Positions 11,561-22,143 of a stretch of DNA of 64,000 bases are shown in pieces. The DNA is taken from positions 1-64,000 of the forward strand of contig JAEPRB010000057.1 in the NCBI GenBank assembly GCA_016758965.1, written 5' to 3'. The translations under genes and the position numbers were made by a program. The stretch comes from Circinella minor. Taxonomy: Eukaryota; Mucoromycota; Mucoromycetes; Mucorales; Lichtheimiaceae. How positions within the stretch are numbered: position 1 is the first letter of the stretch; every line of letters begins with the position of its first letter. The notes beneath the pieces are model-generated. The model saw nothing but the letters and a program-made list of their open reading frames with translations. It did no database searches and was not told the DNA's origin.

Positions 11561-12979
11561 ATGGACCAGCAAGATTTAAATCAAAAAATAAATAATGAAG
11601 TTAATAATATTATTATTAATAATTGGAAATTTTTAGAATCTAATTGGCCTATTATAAACCATAAATATAAACACCATACAGAAATAAAACATATTAAAAA
11701 TATAAAAGAAATTAAACAAATTTTAGTTGATAAACTTGGATATATATCAGTATTCTTTTTTTTGATAATATTATATACTAATTGTGAATATCCTGGACCT
11801 TATTTCGAAATAGAAAAAGGTTTACTTTTATTATACCAATTAGTATCAGGTATAGAAATCAATAAATATTTACCTCAAGCAACATATCATAAATATTATA
11901 GGAAGTTTTGGATGGATGAAGATAATTATAAAAGAATAAATAAAATAGTTAATAATTCTTTAGAAAATATGTTTTCAACAATAAGATTATGTATTTTATC
12001 ATCATATAAATATAATCCACCATTATTTAAACATATTACATTTATTATTGATGGACATGATTCAAGAATTAATTATATTAATACTGATATAAAACGTGAA
12101 AGATTATTTTCTTATAAATTTAAAAAAAATGGTATATGAACACAAATTGTATCAGATATGAATGATATGATAATTCATACATCAAAAAGTGACTATTGTT
12201 CTGATAGTTCTGGTGGTTCTATGTTCTTAAATATGAAAATTTATAATAAATTAAGTAAACAAGATGTGTTAGCAACTGATGGTGGATACACTTTATTTAT
12301 AAATCAATTAATAGAACTTTCAAGTGAAAAAGGATATGATTTGTCTAAAAATAATTTTATATATCCAATCCGTAAAGAAATTAATATAAATTTAACAGCA
12401 GATGAAAGGCATTATAATGATGTATTTGGTAGTTTTAGGTCAAAAATTGAAAATCAGTTTTCTGAAATTGGCAATAAATATAGTAGATTTAATAATAATA
12501 AATCTATAGTAAAAATGAATAATATAAAATTCTATAATCTTCAGTTTCGTGTCGCCTGTTTATTAAAAAATATTAAAAAGTTTTGTGATAAATTTAATAT
12601 AAATACACAAGCACATCATAAGTTATGGGAATCTGATGATTTTGAATTTCCATTTGAAGCTAAATTAATTGATATTGTTATTAGTAATTCAACTGAAGCT
12701 GCATTAAAAAAAGATGAAATGCTTAAGTTACAAGAACAATTTTTAAATTTTGACATTGATGATAATATAAATATTGATGATGATGTTAGTGAAAATGATA
12801 ATGAAGATAATAATAGTAGTGAAGATGATATTCCTAAATTTAATGAAAAGAAAAGAAGATGTAAAGGTAAAGGGAAGGAAAAGGCTATTAATATAAATAA
12901 AATTAGAAATTACGTAGGTGTGCATGTGTGTATGTGTATCTGTAAGATGAGTTTCTCATTTTTTAATATGGATATTTAG
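11561..12979 (+). pseudogene. DDE transposase (PIF/Harbinger-like, DDE_Tnp_4 type) with one in-frame TGA
   Basis: A single frame runs from ATG 11561 (MDQQDLNQK) to 12979, broken only by TGA at 12137-12139. Reading through, DDE landmarks appear in order: IDGHDS (first Asp), then after the stop TQIVSDMND, ATDGGYTLF (second Asp) and the helical ERHYNDVFGSFRSKIENQFS with the third acidic residue, followed by an acidic and then basic tail (KKRRCKGKGKEKA). The stop sits where the family usually has an aromatic residue (KKNGI-x-TQIV), so TGG to TGA is the likely lesion. Codons are extremely AT-rich compared with host genes. The last ~20 codons drift into repeats and the true end is uncertain. Clear terminal inverted repeats were not found. 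Confidence 0.72.
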
Positions 12980-13779
12980 ACCTCATTTTCAAAATTGCGC
13001 GAAAAATTGTATCATATTGATGACTGGAAGAAAAACTATAATCATTCAATCCATGGGGATTTCGACTGGGTGCATGTTACGATGCTGGATCTGTAAGTAC
13101 TATGGAAGATAGAGAGAAGAGACGGAAAGAGAAAGAACATCTTTATTAATTGATTGATTCATAGATAATATTAGCTTGCGGGAACTACAAAGTGGTAACC
13201 TACTCTATGCCCAGCTTGAATCTTAGCTCAATGCTCATGTGTGGAAATTTATTGACACTGTATTTGACATATGTTCTGATGTTGCGGTCATAAGATAAGA
13301 AAGGGGATATATGAGTGAATAAAAAAATAGGACGGGATAGATTTATTAAGCAAAAAATCTTTAACACATTTTAGAGGAGAATTGGTTTCTAAGGCATCTG
13401 CGATTCGGAAGAATGAGGATCATGACCCACAAACAAGATTAAAGATGGGATCAAGGTTAGATTTGGTGATAAGATCGAAAGAGGTTCATCATACAAAAAG
13501 TCTCGAGTTTGGTGGCGGTGAGTATGGCAAGAATCACGAGGAACCAAGCGGAACCAAGAGGATGATTGAAACCAAGCTCAAGCTGCGGAAATGCTTAAAA
13601 GATATGATACAGGATATCTTATCTATTTACCCTACGAAAAAGAACATTGTAGAGACGTTTGCCATAGCGACATATGGTAAGTCTCAATGGGGATTATGCA
13701 TTGGATGAAGCGCTCCTACTTTTTCTAATAATGTACACATACTCTTTTTTATAGGATTGTCTATAGATGTGGGATGTGC

Positions 13780-15548
13780 AATACCTTAATGTTTACAAAA
13801 ACATAATTATTTTTAATAAAAATAATTGTTTTTTTATATCTGAATTAATTGTTTACTAATATTTTTTAAATTTTTATATATTATAATATATATTAAATAA
13901 TAAGAGATGATATATAACGTTTTCTATTATTATATAGAATTATCACATGATTATTGAATCTGAAACATTTATGTTTCTAGCAGATATGTATACTGGATTT
14001 TTAGACTGCTTTTGCGCATTATAATTATTATTTTTGCGCACTTAGAATTTTTTTTTTGCATACTCCCATTAAATTTTTTGCACACCCTAATTTTATTTTT
14101 GCACATTGACTTTTTTTTTTTTTTTTTTACAAATAAGCTTCTTACAATGTTCACCTATTTCAGAAAATATATTGTAATGCATCATTATTTCTTAATAATC
14201 TTAATATTCAATGCCGTTATCAAATATATTTAAGAACATTATCATTATCCATTTTCGAAATAATTTTATATGCGCAAAAATAAAATTAGGGTACGCAAAA
14301 AATTTAATGGGAGTACGCAAAAAAAAAAATTCTAAGTGCACAAAAAAAATAATTATAATGCGCAAAAGCAGTCTAAAAATCCAGTAATATTACTACTAGT
14401 GAACAAGTTTACAATATAAGAAGGGTCCTTGTTGTTAAATATTATCTTTTATTATAAAAATCTTATTTTCAAAAATAAATGAAGATTTATATATTATAAA
14501 ATATTTATGGATAATTATAAAAATAATAAACATAATGACCTTCCTATTTTATTTTTCTAGAGGTGGAAAAATCCAGGGGTATCATATTTATCATTATTTT
14601 TTTGGATTGGGTTTAATAATTATTAATAAAATTTAATATTTCAAAATTTTCTAAAAAATAACATTAGAAAATAAAAAACTATAAAAACGAATCTTATATT
14701 ATTTACAAAAATATAATAATTTTCAATAAAATCAACTATATACTTAGAAATAAATTAAATATAAATAACTATTTCTAATTTGTAATCACAAAAAAATATT
14801 CTTAAATTAATTTTTATTTTAGTAAATGAACTATTATATCAAAAGTCTAAATATTATCAATTGTAAATATTTATATTCTATTTCGTTAATTATATTTTAA
14901 GAATAGATTTTTTAAAATTTTTATCTACCACATTTTATTTATTCAAAAAATGCATATCAATATAAAGAATAATAATAAAAAAATTAATTTAAATTGTTAT
15001 CTAATGTAGGACAAAATAAAAGTTAAAGATGCAATTTCAATACTTTTTTATTTAATTATAGATTCTCGACAGCTTGTTTTTATACCCAATTTATATAAAA
15101 TAAGTTCTAATTTAATATGTTTTGATAATACTATAACAGATATATTTAATTTTTATAGATAACATCATGTTTATAATTTTCAGTTAAACAATGGCATAAT
15201 TTGGGCATCTGTAATAATTGCAATAATTATAACAGATTAACAGCCCCTATTTATTTTTATTTTTATCTTTTTTATAGCTTTTGAGAATTAAACTAAACTA
15301 AAAAATGTATTACATACTTTTTTATGTTTAAACTAATTCTAATCCTAGATTTTTTTTCTCTTTTTTCTTCTTCTCCCATATATTAACTCTTGATACATCT
15401 CTTGATACATATTTTTAACATGTTTTATATATATGATGTTATACTTTTTATAAATAAAAAAATTCAATTTTGCAAATATTTTAAATTTTTGTTACCAAGA
15501 AAATATTTGTAACCAATTGTTTTTATATAAAAACTATTGGTAATGGAT
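13780..15548. mobile_element. AT-rich insertion flanked by 6-bp direct repeats ATGTGC
   Basis: ATGTGC occurs at 13774-13779 and again at 15549-15554, at the two edges of a 1,769-bp, very AT-rich block with no coding content. The block interrupts copy D, and cutting out the block plus one repeat restores the reading frame (GLSIDVGC|ADVMKMDV). The ends (AATACCTTAATG..., ...ATTGGTAATGGAT) give at best a weak inverted match, so the superfamily is unclear. It contains a nested fold-back element at 13991-14386. Confidence 0.65.
13991..14386. mobile_element. Fold-back element/MITE with ~120-bp inverted arms
   Basis: The left arm begins TACTGGATTTTTAGACTGC and runs through TTTTGCGCATTATAATTATT to about 14105. 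The right arm (about 14270-14386) is its inverted copy with few differences, around a ~160-bp centre. TA at each outer edge with CTGGATTTTTAGAC as terminus would fit a TA target duplication. No coding capacity. TTTTGCG motifs recur along each arm. Confidence 0.75.
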
Positions 15549-15828
15549 ATGTGCCGATGTCATGAAGATGGATGTTCCTGAAGGCTATATATGTTGACTT
15601 GTACAAGCTAAAAAACAATGCACGATCAATATTAATGAAGAAAAATTTGTTCAATCTTTTCTGCCATGTTTGTATGTTGCTTGGATGATCAAAGGGCGCG
15701 TCAAGATAATGTTGGAGGAATTAAAAAAGGAAGATAAACTTGATGAAGATAGTAATGATAATTGGATTGAAGATTCAGTTGACTTTGCACCAGGCCAGAC
15801 CCAATCCACTCTCCCCAATACTTGCTAG

Positions 15829-16676
15829 TGTAATTCAGTGTTCTTATATACCAAATCAACTCTTTAACGAAAAACAAAGTCATTCAAGTTGTACCCAGAT
15901 ATATGATTGTAGGAATATCGTGATCATTGATGTAGTTACGATTGTATACGTATTAATATTGCTTTTAATAAAATAATGAATAATGTACATATACTTACAC
16001 AAGATAATTTCATTCCTTTTTTTCATGACGAAAGTTTTTTTTGTTATACGTACCACGCTAAAAAAATGTCTACTTCAAAAACCTTTTTAAAATTACGTAC
16101 TTTAAATTAAAGTGGATGACAGATGAATAGTAATAGAATAGAAGAAGAAAGTGGATCCTTTTTACTTGTTATATTATCAAAAACATGCGTAAAAAATACA
16201 TCTATCATTCTTTATTCACAATATACACCATCCAAACGATAAATGTAACTACAATAGGTTCCCGTTAAATCTGTAGCCTCGGTAAGTGAAATACCCCCCC
16301 CTCTTGTTTAAATTTTGGGACACTGTTGAGTTTTATAATGTGCTTGAAGATAATACAAACAGCTATATAACACGTCCACAAGACACTTTTATACTAGTAA
16401 AGAGATTGGTAAAGATTATACGTACTATGAATGTTATAACAGTATTGAAAACATAACACATAGAACAAATGCAACAATAATATTATGACGTTCAACCATC
16501 TACAGCACACCATCCATCATTGTATGATAATGTATGAATATGGGGCTTTCTTTGCGTTTAGAGACCTTTATTATAGAAAGATTATCATTCTGATGGTTTA
16601 TATATTTTTTTATATACCCTTTGCCATTGAATTTATTTACATGAAGAAAGTCAGATACAACGATCATTTTATATAA
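15829..16676. other. Intergenic, nothing recognised
   Basis: AT-rich DNA without coding-like frames or clear repeats. Confidence 0.4.
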
Positions 16677-17375
16677 TTTAATTTTGCGCCAGTAATTTTG
16701 CATTGCCAGTTTTGCGTTACTAACTTTGCCTTTATATTTTTGCGTTCCTATTTTTGCATCGTTTATTGCGCTATATATATACGTGTATATCAATCTTTAT
16801 CTTGATTAAACTGTTTGTAAAACAGATGTACAAGTTGTTACAAGACTTTTTTTTGCGAGACAAGCATCAAAAAACGATTTTGCATGCTTGATTCATCCGA
16901 CACAGTCACCCACGGATACTCTTTTAACAGTCTCAGTAATTTTTGAGATCAATTGACTCTTCTCACTCAACTTGTCTCTTTGAATATTTTTTATCTACAC
17001 TTTCTTCACATTCTCTCTATTTCTTTTTCACTATAACATCTTTACTAAACTGGTTTATCACTGGTTTATCACTTGCCTTTCCTATTTTTATTGATTCATC
17101 AATTTTTTTTTCAATGTGAGCCTAACGCACAATGAAAGAAAACAAAAGTTATGGTCAGAAAGCCAATAAATTGCATATGAGCCATAAACTGGCAACGCAA
17201 AATCACTGGCGCAAATTTATTTCTTAGGCAACGCAAAATCTTTCATAAGTAACGCAAAAAAATCTAATTGGAAAAGCAAATTTCATTCTTATTGGCGCAA
17301 AATTATTTCTGCTTCCCGCAAATAATTTTTAACCTCAACCAGGTTATAAATAAATAAAAAAAGTATTGGCGCAAA
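16677..17375. mobile_element. Inverted arrays of TTTTGCG motifs, probable non-autonomous element
   Basis: At 16677-16775 the motif TTTTGCG/TTTTGCA recurs about every 15 bp on the plus strand. At 17200-17375 the same motif recurs on the minus strand. A 30-bp core beginning TTTGCGCCAGTRATTTTGC at about 16682 has its inverted partner at about 17196-17225. The 400-bp centre has no gene. Such subterminal motif arrays are typical of transposase-binding regions of DNA transposons. The same motif is found in the fold-back element at 13991-14386. Confidence 0.5.
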
Positions 17376-17507
17376 TAATTTGGAAAAAATCTCTACTCGT
17401 TCCCCAGAAAAGAGAATGGAATCAAGCCCTACATTCTTTTATATTAATCAATCTTTCTTTTTGCCTACTACTGTTCTTATTATTTTTCACAATCACAGAC
17501 CAGCAGG

Positions 17508-17509
<2 letters not shown>

Positions 17510-17549
<40 letters not shown>

Positions 17550-17578
17550 TGTGTGTGTGTGTGAGAAAGAGAGAGAGT
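17510..17578. repeat. (GA)n/(GT)n microsatellite
   Basis: About 18 GA dinucleotides, then six or seven GT dinucleotides, then more GA. Confidence 0.95.
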
Positions 17579-18848
17579 AAACAGGAAGAAAAGATGATAA
17601 AAACGAATACAAGGTCTAACAACATTTTACATATAAAACTTTTACTCTTATTAGGAGAAAGGACAATGTCACTTTGTGAAGTGCCTGTTTCGATTTGTAA
17701 ATCAGTTCGATGTTACTATGCGCAAAGAAAATGGCTTATCTGTTTTTTGTATAGTAATAGACATGATGTGGTTGCCATCTCATGGTAGAGAAATGCTGTG
17801 GGTGATTCCACGCATTTTGCACTATGTCGAACAGTATGACTTGGTCAATGGGAATAGAAGGAGCTTCTACTTGTCTATTTAAGTGGATCTTGTCTCTTCA
17901 TATGGCGTCATTGTTCTCTCTTTCCAGAATTCACTGGGACATACAAGTATCATACAATAAAGTTTTCAAATATTGTGAAATCTATTGATAGTTATACTAT
18001 ATAGTTTTTTCTTCTGTCTACATAACATCAACCCCCCACTCCTCCACTCCCCATCAACATTTCTTTTATTTTTATTTTGCGATTACAATTTTCTATTATT
18101 ATTTGTTTATCTCTTTTTTTTGATTATTATGTATAAACCCATTTTTATATAAAAACAGCAATTTAATATATATCTTAGTTTTTTTTAAATTATTTACGTT
18201 GTGTTGATATTATTAGCATCCATAATTGAAAATGGATCCTTTTTTCTACTATTAAAAATACAATGGTCCTTGATCAAATTTAAGATAACGCTCCAAATTA
18301 GGAATTACCGATTAGGAAATCGATTAATTTTTTTTTTCTTTTTGACTTTGAAGTTTTTTTTTTCTAACGCACGGTCATTCTATTACCATTGTATTTACCA
18401 TTGTTATAAGCGCTTCATCCTTCAAAAGAAGTTTTATATCAATTGTAGTTCAAATACTTTTTCATTTTTGGTTTAACAGTGATTAATTATATAAACACGT
18501 AATAATACGTAATCATCATTATGCAGACTACTATATTTGCCTATATTACGTAGTAATGCCTTATATATCATATAAGATGTAAGATGTAATTACGCGTAAT
18601 CATCATTGGCGATGATGTTATAATTTTTATACATAGATGTAGATATAGATGTATATATTGAAAAGGCCCTATTTGTTAATAAAAAATTTAAAAAAAAATA
18701 TAAATATAAAGAGTAGCTATCATCTGAAATAAACTTCACTTTACTTGATATTTATTTTTGCACCATATTGATTTATTAATTAATAACATTATATTATATT
18801 TTTCTTGAATTTACACACTGAATATTTTCTTTATATTTTTGAGATATC
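17579..18848. other. Non-genic DNA, AT-rich
   Basis: No convincing gene. TACGTAATCATCATT at about 18510 recurs imperfectly at about 18595, a weak sign of another decayed small repeat. Confidence 0.35.
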
Positions 18849-20070
18849 ATGAATCACGAGAAACAGGTATGATATAAATATGGTCTTTTATATATATACT
18901 AAAAAAAAGCAAGATACATGTAATTAAAAATAAAGTACATAAATATAGGAATCACGACAAAGACAACGTCGAACTCAATACATGTGTGGATCTACTACTC
19001 ATTTGAACCGCAACAATCGAGACTGTCCTTTGAATAGAAGAAGCAATAATAGTGAACGAAATGTGAGACCTAGAATAAATCCATCTAACAATGTATGTAC
19101 TTTTTTTTATATTTGTCGCACCAATGTTAAAATACTATATTTCTCCTCTCGACAGATGTATTAATATTAGAGAGCTGTATTATTATGACTTATTATAATC
19201 ATTAGAATACAATTTCATGCCCAAATTGTGACTCAACAACACACTCTGATCCATCACATGCTGAGTGTACAAGCGCAAATATAAATAGTAATAATAATAA
19301 CAACAATAACTTAATGCAAGGTATATATTCATATTTTTCTATAAATATATATGTATATAGCAACCCTGTTTTGTATATGTCTAATATTATAATAATATCT
19401 ATTTTAACATAAAACTATTCAAAATTATTGAACAGATGCCGATGTTTTTGCTCAAGAACAGCTGGAAAACCTTGCAGAAGAAGACAACGGTGATGTTTTG
19501 GATCGTATTACAGAAGAATTGAATGGTGCTAACCAAGGGCGTCGCAATAATGCTCCATGAGCTGCTTCAACACCAATACTGCCATCTTCTTTCCCGGCAC
19601 GTCGCTGTCCTAAATGTGGAAGTCCCGGTCATTTTCGAGCAACAAGTGCAAATTGTCCTTTTAATCGTCAAAATATGATTTCTGAACATGGTGCTCAATT
19701 TAGAATAGCCTGTCAAGAACATTTTGAACCAGAGAATATATTTGGTTATAATATTTGCTATACTCAAGAAAGCCGATTCTACCGTCGCCATATTTTTTCC
19801 ACATATGAATACTCCTTGCCCATCATGTGGTGCACAAATGTGGATTGATGAACGATTGACAGCTTCCTCTTTAACAAACCCACGTTTTGGTCTATGCTGC
19901 CTATAGAGAAGTTCTATGCAATATACTAGGGGGTTCGCCTATATGCCTATATTGTCCTATAAAGACCTAATTTTCTCTTTATATGAACAAAATAACTATT
20001 TTACTTTTGCTGATGATCCATCGCGTTCATTCTCTGTTAACTTAACAATATTAACTAATAATGTATCTTT
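18849..20070 (+). pseudogene. Helitron N-terminal region with zinc knuckles, decayed
   Basis: Exons 18849-18866, 18949-19092 and 19206-19320, and a fourth from about 19438, join in phase. They encode zinc-knuckle-like modules MCGSTTHLNRNNRDC, SCPNCDSTTHSDPSHAEC and RRCPKCGSPGHFRATSANC, typical of the region ahead of Helitron_like_N. Then comes FGYNICYTQESRFYRRHIF and, in another frame, HMNTPCPSCGAQMWIDERL with NPRFGLCC, the start of the Helitron_like_N domain. Farther on IFSLYEQNNYF and SRSFSVNLTILTNN match later parts of that domain. Lesions: TGA at 19558-19560, one extra T in the run near 19793 causing the frame change, and stops after CCL. Rep and helicase parts are missing. The first knuckle lacks its first Cys. 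Confidence 0.7.
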
Positions 20071-20401
20071 ATGACTAGTAGTAGCAGCCATCCAAAAACC
20101 CATCCATGTTTTCTTGTAAAGAGCTTGAACGAATAATCATCTTTTCAGTTGTTAGGCTTCCTTTTTTTTAATATTTTAAATTTTTTTAAAAACAAACTTG
20201 CTTAACAGATCTTTTTTTCTTTAAATGCTTTGTGGCTGCCCATTTTTTTTTATTTACTCTTCCCATTTTATGACAAACATGTAGAATACTATATATACAA
20301 AGTACCAATAAAATGGCAATACACACATATACATATATGGATTAGATTTGTGAGTGTTTCAACTTGCTCCAAAGTTCAAAATTACTCACCAACTTTAAGC
20401 C

Positions 20402-20450
20402 TCACCAAAAAAACACCCCCCCCTTTTCTGTGAACTATTGTTCTCCATAG
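20402..20450 (-). repeat. Right copy of the inverted repeat pair (partner 7985-8030)
   Basis: Begins TCACCAAAAAAACACCCC and ends CTATTGTTCTCCATAG. It is the reverse complement of 7985-8030 apart from A and C run lengths. About 50 bp farther out, 20501-20516 (GCCATTGAAAAATACG) again resembles the outside flank of the left copy (inverted), so the repeat family is longer than the perfect core. Confidence 0.6.
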
Positions 20451-20594
20451 TTATATCTTTCATTTTTGTAAGTTAATTTCAGTCGTGTGTATTTATAGGC
20501 CATTGAAAAATACGTAAACAGAAATCCTTGGCTCAAAAAATGAATCAAAAACTTTAAATAGATACATCTAGTGTCTTTTAGCATTGACTGATAA

Positions 20595-20943
20595 ATGCGA
20601 ATCTGTACTCCTAGCCAATCTGCGAAGGATGCATCCAAAGTGTACAAGCGCTTAAAAACTAATCCAGAAGAAAGGGAGCTCACTTGTGCTAAATACAGTA
20701 AGTATAATAGTAAGCGTTATACGCTATTTTGTTTTCAGTGACTTATGATATACAGACGGAGTATTAGAACAATAAGGCTTGAGAAATAAAAAAAGTTTTC
20801 CAAACCCCATGGAGATCGGTTGCCAATTGGTTGGAAACTGGAGCCGAAGGCCTGGTACCAATAGAAGAAAGACTCATTGGCCAAGAGGTCTTAAATTTGA
20901 GAAACCGGACACAATGCCTACAAACGACCAAAAGTTACATTGA
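20595..20943 (+). CDS. Small two-exon hypothetical protein
   Basis: ATG 20595 (MRICTPSQSAKDASKVYKRL) reaches a GTAAGT donor at 20698. An acceptor at 20775-20776 continues in phase (SLRNKKSFPNPMEIGC, GNWSRRPGTNRRKTHWPRG) to a TGA at 20941-20943, giving 89 aa, basic and hydrophilic. No family recognised. Two frames are open in exon 2, so the gene is uncertain. It could be a transposon scrap like its surroundings. Confidence 0.3.
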
Positions 20944-21697
20944 GATTTATATTATACATATAATAATATAATAACACATACATTGCATAAAATATAATTT
21001 GCTAATTTAAATGAAAGCTCTTTACGTATATGTCAAGATTCCCATCCATACCTTCTCGTGTTATTCTATTTGTACTCTGATACTATAATTACTAAGAGCG
21101 AAGTATCAGACTTAAATAACTATTGATGATACTTATAGACTTACAATGGGACTTGTTACACATTTTTTCTTGCTTCAAATCATAAACTACTTTTATTCTT
21201 TTACTAAATATAATATATGATATTGTTTTTGCTTCTAATGAGTCAGCCGCAATTCATTAGGAAAAAAACAGTACTTTGGTCTTACATGGCTGCACAGCTA
21301 GCCAGGTACAAAAAGAAAGCATTTGTATTACCGGTTTTAATTCGGCTAGTACACAGAGTAAAAAGGGCAAAGAAAAGAATTCTGTGTTTGCTATTGTTTT
21401 ATTATTTTACTTCTTTCAACTCTTTTAAAGAGCAATATACAATCTACATTCACTAATAATCTCATGTTATAATATCCCAAAGCAATTGTATTTCTTTATG
21501 CACCGGAATCTAACTATTTTTGGATAAACTTGGTCAAATCTGCAGCCCTTTTAAGCTTTTGTCAAAGGTTACACTGAATTTGATGGATGGCGTATTGCGT
21601 TGTCATTTGTTACGCGTCTGTAACGCTAATGCAACTAACAAATAGGGAAATCAGTTCCATTTCTTATAGAGACATAAATTATGCAAGCTATTTAGTA
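20944..21697. other. Intergenic, nothing recognised
   Basis: AT-rich. A few TTGCG/ACGC motifs occur around 21590-21640. Confidence 0.35.
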
Positions 21698-21753
21698 CAG
21701 TGGTTCCACTCTCAAAGTTTGTAAATTTGTGAACTTTGGGAATGGAGCCACTG
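21698..21753. mobile_element. 56-bp hairpin MITE with TA duplications
   Basis: The left arm CAGTGGTTCCACTCTCAAAG and the right arm GGAATGGAGCCACTG pair in inverted orientation. TA flanks each end (21696-21697, 21754-21755). CAGT termini plus TA duplication are typical of Tc1/mariner/pogo-type MITEs. Confidence 0.7.
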
Positions 21754-22143
21754 TAGTAATATCAAATCCCCTTTTTTTTTTCACTTGGCTACGCAACTCA
21801 TTTATTTTTGGCAATTTTCATTCTTATTAAAAAACTACGCAAAATTTAATATATGTAAGAAAATAAAGTTTACTGTTTTGCTGAACAAAAAAGCATTTAT
21901 CTGCTTCAGTAAATCTTTGCATTTATATTTACTTATATTTTACCCACGGAGTTCTTAAAAAGAAGCGCGTAGCCATAATCATTTATTATGCTATGATTTG
22001 ACGTTACACAATGAAGGCTGTGCTAACCATTATTTTTTCTTTCTTTAAAAAAAGCTTATTGTTGAGAACTTTCTTCTTCTCTTCTTTTTTTTTTTCTACT
22101 CTGTCATATTATTTTACTGTATCTACAAGCTTCTAAAGCGATA

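Larger units (their letters stand above)
12980..15828 (+). pseudogene. Copy D: diverged pseudogene of the copy A/B family, split by a 1.77-kb insertion
   Basis: Pieces align in order with the minus-strand genes at 46.3-53.4 kb. 12980-13092 (DDWKKNYNHS..., donor GTAAGT) is followed by an exon from about 13175 containing LNAHVWKFIDTVFDI (compare VARYWSVFDRSFDD). 13376-13678 holds GSRLDLVIRSKEV, LEFGGGEYGK and KLRKCLKDMIQDIL (compare PDLLLIRKEVEYGCSELGK and KTMKDMFDRAV). 13755 onward gives GLSIDVGC. After the insertion come DVMKMDVPEGYIC and ...FLPCLYVAWM, ending TAG 15826. Lesions: TAG at 13224-13226, TGA at 15595-15597, and the insertion 13780-15548. Joining the flanks after removing one ATGTGC copy restores the frame exactly. 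The 5' part of the gene was not found. Function unknown. Confidence 0.65.

Noticed and set aside
17380..17625. ORFs on both strands over the GA/GT repeat
   Set aside because: Open only because of the microsatellite.
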